Assembly: GCF_020809045.1 (NCBI RefSeq)
Contig: NZ_CP078079.1
Span: 1,116,001-1,180,000, forward strand
Length of the DNA: 64,000 nucleotides
Direction of reading: 5' to 3'
Origin: Pseudarthrobacter sp. L1SW
GTDB taxonomy: Bacteria > Actinomycetota > Actinomycetes > Actinomycetales > Micrococcaceae
Within the stretch, counting starts at the first letter, position 1; every line of letters begins with the position of its first letter. The translations under genes were made by a program, and so were the position numbers. Below the pieces are notes generated by a model, which saw nothing but the letters and a program-made list of their open reading frames with translations, did not search any database and had not been told where the DNA came from. Of this stretch, positions 49,399 through 58,184 are shown one piece after another.

Positions 49399-51018
49399 CT
49401 ACGTGCCGTCCTCCGCAAGGCCGTCCGGTGCAGCGTCATCCGCGTACTGGAGTGCGATCCACAGCTCTGCCCGCGCCTGGGCCTGCCCCAGGTCCATGCC
49501 CAGCAACTCCGCCACGGCATTGATCTGCCGTCGCACGCTGTTCCGGTGCAGTCCCAAGTCCTTAGCGGTGGCGTCCCAGCTTCCGTGCGCGGCCAGCCAG
49601 GACCGGAGGATCCGGAGCTGCGACGCCCGGCGTTCGCCGCCGAGTTCCAGGATGGGCGCGAGGAGCCGCGCGGCCAGCAGGGCGCCTGCATCGCCGCCCA
49701 GCAGGCCGGTGACGGACCACGTCAGCTCCTCTTCCCTGAGGCTCCTTCCGGCATTCAGTACCCGCGGGCGCAGGGCGCTGGCCCGCCGATACGCGGCGGC
49801 GAGGCCCGGCAACCCGGTGGGTTCACCCACCACCAGGCGCCAGCCCAGCTGTTCCACCTCGGACAGCAGGGGCTCATCCACCTTCAGCCGTGTCACGGCC
49901 GCGAACCCGTAATCGGTGAGCTCCACCATTTTGGTGTCGAAAAGCCTCCGCCATTGGAGCAGCTCCCGTACAGGCCCGTCGGGGGTGGCGGCGGCGGCCT
50001 GGGCCCGTACCCCCTGAACCACCCGGACCGGGCCCTGCCTGGTTCCCGAAACGCTTTGGGCCAGCAGGTCCTGAAGGCTGTCCAACCCCCGGCCGCCGCC
50101 GGACAGGCTCTCGGGATGCAGGAGCAGGGCTGTGGCCAGCTGGCTGGGCGCCAACGAGCCGCTGGTCCGCTGGCGCACCAGCAGCTCCAGCAGGCCCACC
50201 ACGGAGGACACCACATTGTTCTGCGCCGGGGTGAGCGGCCTGTCTGTTCCCAGGACCAGGCTGCCGAGGGTGGCGTCCCTGGTGCTCCGGAGCGGGTGCC
50301 CGAACACCAGCGCCGTGCCTTCTGGGGTTTCCAACGTTTCCGTCTCGACGCGCGGCCCGCTGCCCATGACGAGCCGCTTGAGCAGCGGCTGGAGCTGGGA
50401 AAGGCCGACGGCGGCCCCCGCCCGTGCGCGCACCCGCCCGTCTGCTCCGACAAGGACGGCCCACACAGGCACGCGCTGGATCAGTGCAGCCAGCAGTTCG
50501 TGCTCCGGCCGGGCGGAAAGGACCGCCCTCATGAGGTGCCGGTTGGTTTCTGCCAGCTGGCGGAACACCTGCGCGTTGCCGGATTCGAGGAGCTTGGAAA
50601 ACTCAAGGCCCAAGGCGGCGAAAGGAATGCTGGCCGGTACCTCCACCAAGGTGAGCCCGTGCTGCCGGCAGGCTGCCACCACCTGGTTAGGTACGGTGTC
50701 GTAATACGGCTCCAGGCCGAAGCCCAAGGCCGCAACCCCGGCAGCCACGAGCCGCCGCACATACCCATCCGCCCTTGCCGCGGCGTTGCCGCCGCCCTCA
50801 CGGAAAGGCAGGCCCGCTGTCAGGACAAATTCGCCGTCGAGCAGGTACGGCGTGGGGTCCTCCAGTTCGCTGGGTTCCACCCACCGCAGCGGCGCCTGCC
50901 CGTTGCCGGCGTCGTTCACCACCACCACCTCCCGCGGCAGGGCGGCCAGGAACTGATCCAGGGTCACGGCGTCCAGCTGGTCGCGGCGGTCACCGGCGGA
51001 TGGTGCATTGCGTCTCAT
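49399..51018 (-). CDS. PucR-family transcriptional regulator
   Basis: 539 residues. The N-terminal PucR sensor domain (LDQFLAALPREVVVVN ... LLDGEFVLTAGLPF ... RRLVAAGVAALGFGLEPYYDTVPNQVVAACRQHGLTLVEVP) is followed by a GGDEF-like CdaR region and a C-terminal HTH_30 domain: LRILRSWLAAHGSWDATAKDLGLHRNSVRRQINAVAELLG. Such regulators usually activate purine, GABA or amino-acid catabolism genes. It lies between the amidase and the permease-monooxygenase pair and is divergent from the latter (109-bp intergenic). TATAGT lies 8 nt before its ATG, so a leaderless mRNA is likely. Confidence 0.93.
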   Translation of the reverse strand: MRRNAPSAGDRRDQLDAVTLDQFLAALPREVVVVNDAGNGQAPLRWVEPSELEDPTPYLLDGEFVLTAGLPFREGGGNAAARADGYVRRLVAAGVAALGFGLEPYYDTVPNQVVAACRQHGLTLVEVPASIPFAALGLEFSKLLESGNAQVFRQLAETNRHLMRAVLSARPEHELLAALIQRVPVWAVLVGADGRVRARAGAAVGLSQLQPLLKRLVMGSGPRVETETLETPEGTALVFGHPLRSTRDATLGSLVLGTDRPLTPAQNNVVSSVVGLLELLVRQRTSGSLAPSQLATALLLHPESLSGGGRGLDSLQDLLAQSVSGTRQGPVRVVQGVRAQAAAATPDGPVRELLQWRRLFDTKMVELTDYGFAAVTRLKVDEPLLSEVEQLGWRLVVGEPTGLPGLAAAYRRASALRPRVLNAGRSLREEELTWSVTGLLGGDAGALLAARLLAPILELGGERRASQLRILRSWLAAHGSWDATAKDLGLHRNSVRRQINAVAELLGMDLGQAQARAELWIALQYADDAAPDGLAEDGT

Positions 51019-51026
51019 GAGTGAAG

Positions 51027-51032
51027 ACTATA
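51027..51032 (-). promoter_or_regulatory. -10 box of pucR, leaderless type
   Basis: TATAGT on the minus strand, 8 nt before the ATG at 51018, with no Shine-Dalgarno. Confidence 0.5.
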
Positions 51033-51127
51033 GGTCACTTTGCACACCGTTGAGATGCTCCTCACAACCCTACGCTGGGGGAGGGGAAACCAGTTCAACC
51101 AATCACCGACACGAACGGACGTCAACG

Positions 51128-52675
51128 ATGACTGTGCCTACACTCACCGGCCGCGCACCGGCCGGCGGCAGCGGAACAAGCAGCCGCCCAACGCTGGCCG
51201 CGCAGCTGCTGCGCCGCAAACCCATCGCCCAGATGGTCAGCGAGGCAGCCGGGAACGACGGCGGCCCCCGCCTGGTCCGCAGTTTCGGGGTGCTGCAGCT
51301 GACCATGATCTCCGTGGGCGCAACCCTCGGCACCGGCATCCTGGTGATCCTGGGCGAATCCGTTCCGCTGGCCGGGCCCGCCATCTGGATTTCATTCGCG
51401 ATCGCCGGCCTGGCGGCGCTGCTGTCCGCTGTTTCGTACGCGGAGATGGCCGGCATGGTCCCGGTGGCAGGCTCCAGCTACTCCTACACCTACGCCACCA
51501 TGGGCGAGGGGATGGCGTGGATCTGCGGCTGGTGCCTGGTGCTGGAGTACGCCGTGTCCGTCGCCGCCGTCGCCGTGGGTGCAGGGCAGTACGTGAACGA
51601 AACCCTGGCGGTGTTCGGTACTGTCCTCCTGGATGCGGTGTCGCAGCCACCGGGCGACGGCGGCCTGGTCAACATCCCGGCGATGGTCATCGTGGTGCTC
51701 GCCACCATCCTCCTGGTCCGCGGGGCGAAGGAAAGCGCCTGGATCAACACCTCCATTGTGGTGGTGAAGGTGGGCATCCTCCTGTTCTTCTGCGCCGTGG
51801 CCTTCACAGCGTTCAACGCCGGGAACTTCGAGCCGCTGCTGCCGATGGGCGCCGCCGGCGTCTCAGCCGCAGCCTCCCGGGTGTTCTTCTCCTACATCGG
51901 CTTCGATGCCGCCTCCACCGCAGGCGAGGAGGCCCGCAACCCCAAGCGCGACCTGCCCCGCGCCATCATGCTCTCCATGCTGATCGTCACCACCATCTAC
52001 GTCCTGGTTGCGGTGGCAGCCATCGGCGCACGGCCCTGGGGCTGGTTCGACGGAACCGAGGCCGCCCTGGTGAAGATCCTCGAGGAAACCACAGGCCAGC
52101 CATGGATTGCCCTGGTCTTCGCCGTGGGCGCCGTCCTGGCCATTGCCAGCATCGTCCTCACCGTGCTGTACGGGCAGACCCGCATCCTGATGTCGATGGC
52201 CCGCGACGGCCTCATCCCGAAAATCTTCGGACGCGTTTCCCGCCGCACCGGCACCCCCGTGGCCGGCACGCTCCTGGTGGGTGCCGCCGTCGCACTCACC
52301 GCCGGGCTTGTGCCGCTCGGCGCGCTCGCGGACGCCACCAGTATCGGCACACTGTTCGCCTTCGCCCTGGTGAACGTCGCCGTGATCTACCTCCGCCGCA
52401 CCCGGCCGGAGCTGGAGCGGACCTTCCGCGTGCCGCTCTTCCCCCTCACGCCCATCCTCGGGGCCGCGATGTGCGCCTACCTGATGGCCAACCTCGGCAC
52501 GGACACCTGGGTGGTCTTTGCCCTGTGGATGCTGGTGGGCGTTGCCGCCTACTTCGGCTACGGCCGCCGGAACTCGCGGGTGGCGGCCCTCAGCAACGAG
52601 GAATACCGTGGACTTTCCGGACCGCAACTTTCACCACAGCACACCCCCGAACCGTCGAAGGCAGAACTTCCATGA
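51128..52675 (+). CDS. APC-family amino-acid permease
   Basis: 515 residues from the ATG at 51128 (the frame is open further upstream but without coding content). Twelve hydrophobic helices begin at FGVLQLTMISVGATLGTGILVILGESVPLAGPAI, where GATLGTGI is the conserved substrate-binding helix-1 motif. EMAGMVPVAGSSYSYTYATMGEGMAWICGW and FSYIGFDAASTAGEEARNPKRDLPRAI are CAT/APC family signatures. It likely imports a cationic amino acid. Its stop overlaps the start of the monooxygenase gene (ATGA), so the two are co-translated, and substrate supply for that enzyme is the obvious role. Confidence 0.93.
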   Translation: MTVPTLTGRAPAGGSGTSSRPTLAAQLLRRKPIAQMVSEAAGNDGGPRLVRSFGVLQLTMISVGATLGTGILVILGESVPLAGPAIWISFAIAGLAALLSAVSYAEMAGMVPVAGSSYSYTYATMGEGMAWICGWCLVLEYAVSVAAVAVGAGQYVNETLAVFGTVLLDAVSQPPGDGGLVNIPAMVIVVLATILLVRGAKESAWINTSIVVVKVGILLFFCAVAFTAFNAGNFEPLLPMGAAGVSAAASRVFFSYIGFDAASTAGEEARNPKRDLPRAIMLSMLIVTTIYVLVAVAAIGARPWGWFDGTEAALVKILEETTGQPWIALVFAVGAVLAIASIVLTVLYGQTRILMSMARDGLIPKIFGRVSRRTGTPVAGTLLVGAAVALTAGLVPLGALADATSIGTLFAFALVNVAVIYLRRTRPELERTFRVPLFPLTPILGAAMCAYLMANLGTDTWVVFALWMLVGVAAYFGYGRRNSRVAALSNEEYRGLSGPQLSPQHTPEPSKAELP

Positions 52676-54405
52676 CCATCGCGACCGAACTGCCGGCCTC
52701 AGACCCCTCCAGCACTACCGCCACCCGGGCCGCCGGCCCTACAGCAGATGGCGCCGCGGCCGGCCCCATCACCATGCTGAACCCGGACTTTCCGTTCAGC
52801 TACGACCACTACCTTGCCCACCCGGACGGACTGGGGTCTGTCCCGCCGGAACTGCTGGGGACCGAAGTGGCCGTCATCGGGGCCGGACTCTCCGGCCTGG
52901 TCACGGCATACGAACTCATGAAACTGGGGCTGCGGCCCGTGGTTTATGAGGCGGACCAGATCGGCGGGCGCCTCCGCACCGCCTCATTCCCCGCGGCGCC
53001 CGGAGTGGTGGCGGACCTCGGCGGCATGCGGTTCCCGGAATCCGGCAAGGCGTTCTACCACTATGTGGACCTGCTGGGCCTGGACACCGAGGAGTTCCCC
53101 AACCCGCTGTCCCCGGCAACGTCCAGCACCGTGATCGAGCTGGCCGGCAAGAAACACTATGCCGAAAAGCCCGGCGACCTCCCGCCGTTCTTCAGGGAAG
53201 TGGCCGATGCATGGAAGGCCGCCGTGAACGACGGCGCCAAGTTTGTGGAGATGCAGGAAGCCATCCGCGCCCGCGACACGGCCCGGATCAAGGAGCTCTG
53301 GAACGACCTGCTGCCGCTGATGGACGAGCAGACCTTCTACGGGTTCATCGCCGCCAGCGACTCCTTTAAGAAAGCGGGGTTCGCGCACCGGGAAGCCTTC
53401 GGCCAGGTGGGCTTCGGCACCGGCGGCTGGGACACGGACTTCCCGAACTCCATCCTGGAGATCCTCCGCGTGGTCTACACGGACGCGGACGACCAGCACC
53501 GCCTCATCCGTGGGGGAGCCCAGCGGCTGCCCGAGGCACTGTGGCAGCACGCGCCGTCGGGCATGGTGCACTGGCCGGAAGGAACGTCACTTTCCTCGCT
53601 GCACGCAGGTTCGCCGCGCGGCGCCGTGGGGAAGATCAGCCGCGATGCCGACGGCAACCTCCGGATCCGCGAACGGTGGGGCCGCGAAGCAACGTACGCC
53701 GCAGTGGTGGCCACGTGCCAGTCCTGGCTGCTGTCCACGCGCATCCACACGGAGGAGGCGCTGTTCCCGGCCGAGCTGTGGACCGCGATCGAGCGCTCGC
53801 ACTACATGCAGTCCTCCAAGACCTTCGTCATGGTGGACCGACCGTTCTGGAAGGACATCGACCCGGACACCGGCAACGAGGTCCTCTCGATGACCCTCAC
53901 GGACCGGCTCAACCGCGCCACGTACCTGCTGGACAACGGCCCCGACCAGCCCGCCGTCATCCTGCTCTCCTACACCTGGAACGATGACGCGCTGAAGTGG
54001 CTGGCGCTGGATGCCGACGAGCGCGTGGAACTGATGCTGCATTCGCTCGAGCAGATCTACCCGGGCGTGGACATCGCCAGCCACATCGTGGGCCAGCCCA
54101 TCACCGTTTCCTGGGAGGCGGATCCCAACTTCATGGGCGCGTTCAAGGCGAACCTGCCCGGGCATTATCGGTACCAGCAGAGGCTGTTCACGCACTTCAA
54201 GCAGGACAAGCTGCCCGAATCCCAGCGGGGCATCTTCCTGGCCGGCGACGACGTGTCCTTCACTGCCGGGTGGGCGGAAGGCGCAGTGACCACCGGCCTC
54301 AACGCAGTCTGGGGTGTGGTGAACCATTTGGGCGGCGCGTCGGCCCCGGGCAACCCGGGGCCGGGCGAGCTGCTGGACGCGATCGGGCCAATGCCGCTGG
54401 ATTAG
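52672..54405 (+). CDS. L-lysine/L-arginine 2-monooxygenase (DavB-like flavoprotein)
   Basis: 577 residues from the ATG at 52672. The FAD motif is VAVIGAGLSGLVTAYELMKLGLRPVVYEADQIGGRLR (GAGLSG at 70-75), followed by ADLGGMRFPESGKAFYHYVDLLGL and the C-terminal FAD motif GIFLAGDDVSFTAGWAEGAVTTGLNAVWGVVNHLGG. From memory the whole sequence closely parallels Pseudomonas DavB (lysine 2-monooxygenase): PDFPF at the start, VFGQVGFGTGGWD, YMQSSKTFVMVDRPFWKD and PGHYRY. It would oxidatively decarboxylate lysine or arginine to the amide, CO2 and water. It is coupled to the APC permease. The stop overlaps that of the convergent gene. Confidence 0.92.
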   Translation: MTIATELPASDPSSTTATRAAGPTADGAAAGPITMLNPDFPFSYDHYLAHPDGLGSVPPELLGTEVAVIGAGLSGLVTAYELMKLGLRPVVYEADQIGGRLRTASFPAAPGVVADLGGMRFPESGKAFYHYVDLLGLDTEEFPNPLSPATSSTVIELAGKKHYAEKPGDLPPFFREVADAWKAAVNDGAKFVEMQEAIRARDTARIKELWNDLLPLMDEQTFYGFIAASDSFKKAGFAHREAFGQVGFGTGGWDTDFPNSILEILRVVYTDADDQHRLIRGGAQRLPEALWQHAPSGMVHWPEGTSLSSLHAGSPRGAVGKISRDADGNLRIRERWGREATYAAVVATCQSWLLSTRIHTEEALFPAELWTAIERSHYMQSSKTFVMVDRPFWKDIDPDTGNEVLSMTLTDRLNRATYLLDNGPDQPAVILLSYTWNDDALKWLALDADERVELMLHSLEQIYPGVDIASHIVGQPITVSWEADPNFMGAFKANLPGHYRYQQRLFTHFKQDKLPESQRGIFLAGDDVSFTAGWAEGAVTTGLNAVWGVVNHLGGASAPGNPGPGELLDAIGPMPLD

Positions 54406-54920
54406 CTGTGCAGCTCCCGGTGCGCCATGGCCAACTCGACATAGCGCGCCGCATTGGACCGGACGCCGTCGTACTCCTCATCGGTGAGTTCGCGGCGCAC
54501 CTTGCCCGGGACGCCCGCCACGAGCGAGCGGGGCGGCACCACGGTGCCTTCGAGCACCACGGCGCCGGCCGCCACCAGCGAGCCGGCGCCGATCACCGCG
54601 CCGTTAAGGACTGTCGCTCCCATCCCGATCAGGCAGTCGTCCTCCACAGTGCAGCCATGCACGACGGCGGCGTGCCCCACGCTCACGCGTTCGCCCACCG
54701 TGCAGGGGAAGCCGGGGTCCGCGTGCAGCACCACGTTGTCCTGCAGGTTGCTGCCGGCGCCCACTGTGATGGCGGCCGTGTCAGCCCGGACGGAAACACC
54801 GTAGAAGGCGCTGGAATCCTGGGCGAGGGTGGCGTTGCCGATGATCGACGCGGTCGGAGCGACGAAGGCGGATTCGTGGACAGCCGGGGTGTTTCCGGCG
54901 AAAGGGTAAAGAGGAGCCAT
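54402..54920 (-). CDS. Gamma-carbonic-anhydrase-like left-handed beta-helix protein
   Basis: 172 residues. Hexapeptide repeats form a left-handed beta-helix: PAVHESAFVAPTASIIGNATLAQDSSAFYGVSVRAD, ITVGAGSNLQDNVVLHAD, VGERVSVGHAAVVHGCTVEDDCLIGMGATVLNGAVIGAGSLVAAGAVV. The histidines in VLHAD, VGHAAVVHG resemble the metal ligands of gamma-type carbonic anhydrases/PaaY/CaiE. Activity of such bacterial proteins varies. TAGGCT lies 6 nt before the ATG (leaderless). Its stop shares a TTAG tetranucleotide with the convergent monooxygenase. Confidence 0.92.
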   Translation of the reverse strand: MAPLYPFAGNTPAVHESAFVAPTASIIGNATLAQDSSAFYGVSVRADTAAITVGAGSNLQDNVVLHADPGFPCTVGERVSVGHAAVVHGCTVEDDCLIGMGATVLNGAVIGAGSLVAAGAVVLEGTVVPPRSLVAGVPGKVRRELTDEEYDGVRSNAARYVELAMAHRELHS

Positions 54921-54926
54921 GCGCCA

Positions 54927-54932
54927 AGCCTA
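54927..54932 (-). promoter_or_regulatory. -10 box of the gamma-CA-like gene, leaderless type
   Basis: TAGGCT on the minus strand ends 6 nt before the ATG; no clear ribosome-binding site. Confidence 0.45.
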
Positions 54933-54989
54933 GGACACCCCTGCGCGCGGCGGCCTGGGTGCCCCAATGTGACTCCCGCACGTTCCCAC

Positions 54990-55055
54990 CCCAACTAGGT
55001 AGCGCTAAGTGTCGTTTTGAGGGTCCAAAACGACACTTAGCGCTACTCAGTTGGG
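54990..55055. repeat. Dispersed palindrome, copy 4
   Basis: 29-nt arms (54990-55018, 55027-55055) with a two-base swap in the right arm (CTACTCAG for CTACCTAG). The right arm contains the TGA stop and last codons of the methyltransferase gene. Confidence 0.93.
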
Positions 55056-55712
55056 GGAGGAGGGGGTGCGCAGGACCAGGAACTGGTAGTGCTGCGTCCA
55101 GTGCCCGGCGCCGGGGCCCGACTCGGCACCTGTTCCCTCCGGCCACGTGACAAAGTCCTCGATCCTGCCGTGGCGCCCAAAGACTTCCCGGACCGTGGCG
55201 TCGCTGCGGCGGCTGAAAAAGCGGGGCTCGCCGTCGTCGTCCTCAGGGTTCAGCACCTCCTCATCCTCACCGGACCAGAGGCCGACGGCGATCGGCGCGC
55301 CAGGCGTGCTGACGCGGACAAGCTCGGCCAGGACGGCATCGATGTCACTGGCAGGGATGTGCAGCAGCGTGCTCATCGTCCACACGGCTGGGAAGGCGCC
55401 GTCGGGAAACGGCAGGGCCCGGGCGCTGGCCACCGAGACGTCAAGGCCCCGCCCCCTGGCCCGGCGGACCTGCCCTTCGGCAAGGTCCACCCCTGTGTAG
55501 TGGATGCCGGCCTCAACGAACTTCAAGCCGTCAAGTCCGGTCCCCGTCCCGACCTCCAGGACCGAATGCCGCCCCTCGGACTTCAGCAGCGCAATAAAGC
55601 GGTCGCGTTGCTCCACGCGGTTGTGCGACGGCGGGTGGTCGGCCCCGGAGGCGGCGCGGCGGTTGTAGAAGTCGGCGAGACGCCGCTCGGCATCCCCGGT
55701 GGCCGGTTCCAT
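55047..55712 (-). CDS. Class I SAM-dependent methyltransferase
   Basis: 221 residues. Motif I is SVLEVGTGTGLDGLKFVEAGIHYTGVDLAEGQVRRARGRG (SAM-binding Gly-rich loop and acidic residue after strand 2), then LPFPDGAFPAVWTMSTLLHIP. The substrate is unknown; the layout is that of Methyltransf_11/25 small-molecule enzymes. The last residues (SSPN-stop) are encoded by the palindrome repeat, suggesting the repeat arrived at the gene end and supplied a new terminus. purU lies 33 bp upstream on the same strand, so the two may be cotranscribed. Confidence 0.9.
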   Translation of the reverse strand: MEPATGDAERRLADFYNRRAASGADHPPSHNRVEQRDRFIALLKSEGRHSVLEVGTGTGLDGLKFVEAGIHYTGVDLAEGQVRRARGRGLDVSVASARALPFPDGAFPAVWTMSTLLHIPASDIDAVLAELVRVSTPGAPIAVGLWSGEDEEVLNPEDDDGEPRFFSRRSDATVREVFGRHGRIEDFVTWPEGTGAESGPGAGHWTQHYQFLVLRTPSSPN

Positions 55713-55745
55713 CCCGCGTTCCCCGTTTCCGTTTGGGGACGGCCG

Positions 55746-56606
55746 TCAGTTAAAGACGACGGTCCGGTTGCCGTCCAGGAGCACGCGGTGCTCCGCGTGC
55801 CACTGCACGGCCTGGACCAGCGTGCGGCCCTCCACGTCCCGGCCCATCTGGACGAACTGCTCCGGCGTCCGGGCATGGTCCACGCGGATGACTTCCTGTT
55901 CGATGATGGGGCCCTCATCCAGCGCTGCCGTCACGTAGTGGGCGGTGGCGCCGATGAGCTTAACGCCGCGGGCGTGGGCCTGGTGGTACGGCTTGGCGCC
56001 CTTGAAGGACGGCAGGAAGGAGTGGTGGATGTTGATGGCCTTGCCGGTCAGCTCCGTGCAGAGCTCATCGGAGAGGATCTGCATGTAACGGGCCAGGACG
56101 GTGAGCTCGATGTCATGCTCGGCCATGATGGCACGGAGCTTGTCCTCCGCCTGGGCCTTGGTGTCCGGGGTGACGGGGATGTAGTGGAACGGGATCCCGT
56201 AGAACTGCGCGAGTCCGGCCAGGTCCTGGTGGTTTGAGACGATGGCGGGGATCTCGATGGGCAGCGTCCCGGAACGCTGCTGGAACAGGATGTCGTTGAG
56301 GCAGTGGGCGGAGGTGCTGGCCATGACCAAGGTGCGCACCTTCTGGCCCACGGTGTTGAGGCTCCACTGCATCCCGAATGCCTCGGCCACAGGCTCAAGG
56401 GCAGCGCGCAGCACAGACTTGGCGGCCGCCGTGGTCACCTCTACCCGCATGAAGAAGTTGCCCGTTGCAGGGCTGCCGTACTGTTGCGAATCCGTAATAT
56501 TGCAGCCCGCCACCAGCAGGGCGCCGGCCACCGCATGGACGATTCCGGGGCGGTCCGGGCAGGACAGGGTTACTACGTAGGCTTGGTTCAGCTGCTCTTC
56601 ACTCAC
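55746..56606 (-). CDS. purU: Formyltetrahydrofolate deformylase
   Basis: 286 residues from the GTG at 56606 (VSEEQLNQAYVVTLSCPDRPG); the frame is open upstream but the family starts here. The N-terminal ACT domain (CPDRPGIVHAVAGALLVAGCNITDSQQYG) is followed by the formyltransferase-like domain with NINHHS-type NIHHSFLPSFKGAKPYHQAHARG and ATAHYVTAALDEGPIIEQE (catalytic His and Asp). It hydrolyses 10-formyl-THF to formate and THF, balancing one-carbon pools. It is divergent from the ZTP-riboswitch-controlled glyA-folD. TAGGCT 7 nt before the GTG suggests a leaderless mRNA. Confidence 0.95.
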   Translation of the reverse strand: MSEEQLNQAYVVTLSCPDRPGIVHAVAGALLVAGCNITDSQQYGSPATGNFFMRVEVTTAAAKSVLRAALEPVAEAFGMQWSLNTVGQKVRTLVMASTSAHCLNDILFQQRSGTLPIEIPAIVSNHQDLAGLAQFYGIPFHYIPVTPDTKAQAEDKLRAIMAEHDIELTVLARYMQILSDELCTELTGKAINIHHSFLPSFKGAKPYHQAHARGVKLIGATAHYVTAALDEGPIIEQEVIRVDHARTPEQFVQMGRDVEGRTLVQAVQWHAEHRVLLDGNRTVVFN

Positions 56607-56613
56607 GCGTACA

Positions 56614-56619
56614 AGCCTA
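56614..56619 (-). promoter_or_regulatory. -10 box of purU, leaderless type
   Basis: TAGGCT on the minus strand, 7 nt before the GTG start, without a Shine-Dalgarno. Confidence 0.5.
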
Positions 56620-56650
56620 CCCGCGTGGCACGGCCCTGGTTTGGTACGCT

Positions 56651-56735
56651 GAGGGGGTCGCAACTGGCGTTGGGTGGCTAACCACCAGGGAGCGGCAATC
56701 ACGAAGACCACGGATCGTACGCCTGGGCCGAGGGT
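56651..56735 (+). promoter_or_regulatory. ZTP (pfl) riboswitch upstream of glyA
   Basis: The sequence matches the conserved halves of the pfl motif. GGTCGCAACTGGCG, then GGCTAACCACCAGGGAGCGG, then a variable stem, then CGCCTGGGC, which pairs with the first half as the pseudoknot strand. ZTP riboswitches sense ZMP/ZTP, a signal of 10-formyl-THF shortage, and turn on folate genes such as glyA, folD and purH. About 150 nt of leader follows before the glyA GTG, room for an expression platform. A TACGCT box just upstream could be its promoter. Confidence 0.85.
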
Positions 56736-56882
56736 CATGTCTTGCCGGAATTGGGGCTGCACCCCGTCAGTACCGCAGCGCCATGCCGTGCGCGTTCACG
56801 CCCTGTCATCGAGGCGGTGTGAAGGTGCGCCAGCCGGTAGCCTGACCTTAGCAGTGCCCGTATGCCTAGCCAGGAGTTTTTC

Positions 56883-58181
56883 GTGACTACTACAGCCACC
56901 TCAACCACCGCCGTCAGCAACCAGCCGCTGGCTGAGCTTGACCCCGAAATCGCAGCAGTCCTGGACCAGGAACTCGGCCGCCAGCGCGGCACCCTGGAAA
57001 TGATTGCCTCCGAAAACTTCGCACCCCGCGCCGTGATGGAAGCCCAGGGCTCCGTACTCACCAACAAGTACGCCGAGGGCTACCCGGGCCGCCGCTACTA
57101 CGGCGGCTGCGAATACGTGGACATTGCCGAGCAGCTGGCCATTGACAGGGTCAAGGCCCTGTTCGGCGCCGAGTACGCCAACGTCCAGCCGCACTCCGGT
57201 GCCCAGGCCAACGCCGCTGCCCTCTCCGCCATGATCACCCCCGGCGACAAGATCCTGGGCCTCTCCCTGGCCCACGGCGGCCACCTGACCCACGGCATGA
57301 AGCTGAACTTCTCCGGCAAGCTGTACAACGTGGCTGCCTACCAGGTGGAGGAAGACAACTTCCGCATCGACATGGACAAGCTCCGCGAGCAGGCCATCGC
57401 CGAGAAGCCCCAGGTCATCATCGCCGGCTGGTCCGCCTACCCGCGCCACCTGGACTTCGCTGCCTTCCGCTCCATCGCGGACGAGGTGGGGGCCCTCCTG
57501 TGGACGGACATGGCGCACTTCGCCGGACTGGTTGCCGCCGGACTGCACCCGAGCCCGGTGCCGCACTCCGACGTCGTCACCTCCACGGTGCACAAGACCC
57601 TCGCCGGTCCGCGTTCCGGCGTGATCCTGGCCAAGCAGGAGTGGGCCAAGAAGCTCAACTCCAACGTCTTCCCGGGCCAGCAGGGCGGCCCGCTGATGCA
57701 TGTCATCGCCGCCAAGGCCGTGGCCTTCAAGATTGCCGGCACCCAGGAGTTCAAGGAACGCCAGGAGCGCGTCCTGGAAGGCGCCAAGATCATCGCCGAC
57801 CGCCTGAACCAGGCCGACGTCGCCGATGCCGGTGTCTCCGTCCTCACGGGCGGCACCGACGTGCACCTGGTCCTCGTTGACCTCCGCAACTCCCAGCTTG
57901 ACGGCCAGCAGGCGGAGGACCTCCTGCACTCCGTGGGCATCACCGTGAACCGCAACGCCGTTCCGTTCGACCCCCGCCCCCCGATGGTCACTTCCGGCCT
58001 CCGCATCGGCACCCCGGCCCTGGCCACCCGCGGCTTCGGCGCCGAGGAATTCACCGAGGTCGCCGAGATCATCGCCACCGCACTGAAGGCCGGCACCGGC
58101 GCGGACATCGAGTCCCTGCAGGCCCGCGTGGACAAACTGGCCGCCGACTTCCCGCTGTACCCGCAGCACGAGCAGTGGTGA
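56883..58181 (+). CDS. glyA: Serine hydroxymethyltransferase
   Basis: 432 residues from the GTG at 56883, preceded by AGGAG at 9 nt; the ATG at 56862 lacks a site. PLP enzyme converting serine and THF to glycine and 5,10-methylene-THF. Motifs: [43 protein letters not shown] near the start, and the PLP lysine in [17 protein letters not shown]. It is followed 3 bp later by folD, so the two steps of one-carbon supply are in one operon behind a ZTP riboswitch. Confidence 0.97.
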   Translation: MTTTATSTTAVSNQPLAELDPEIAAVLDQELGRQRGTLEMIASENFAPRAVMEAQGSVLTNKYAEGYPGRRYYGGCEYVDIAEQLAIDRVKALFGAEYANVQPHSGAQANAAALSAMITPGDKILGLSLAHGGHLTHGMKLNFSGKLYNVAAYQVEEDNFRIDMDKLREQAIAEKPQVIIAGWSAYPRHLDFAAFRSIADEVGALLWTDMAHFAGLVAAGLHPSPVPHSDVVTSTVHKTLAGPRSGVILAKQEWAKKLNSNVFPGQQGGPLMHVIAAKAVAFKIAGTQEFKERQERVLEGAKIIADRLNQADVADAGVSVLTGGTDVHLVLVDLRNSQLDGQQAEDLLHSVGITVNRNAVPFDPRPPMVTSGLRIGTPALATRGFGAEEFTEVAEIIATALKAGTGADIESLQARVDKLAADFPLYPQHEQW

Positions 58182-58184
58182 CCC

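Noticed and set aside
51040..54405. A single 1121-codon frame spanning permease and monooxygenase
   Set aside because: The part before 52672 is out of frame with the clear permease and gives low-complexity Arg/Gly/His sequence. The flavoprotein starts at the ATG overlapping the permease stop.
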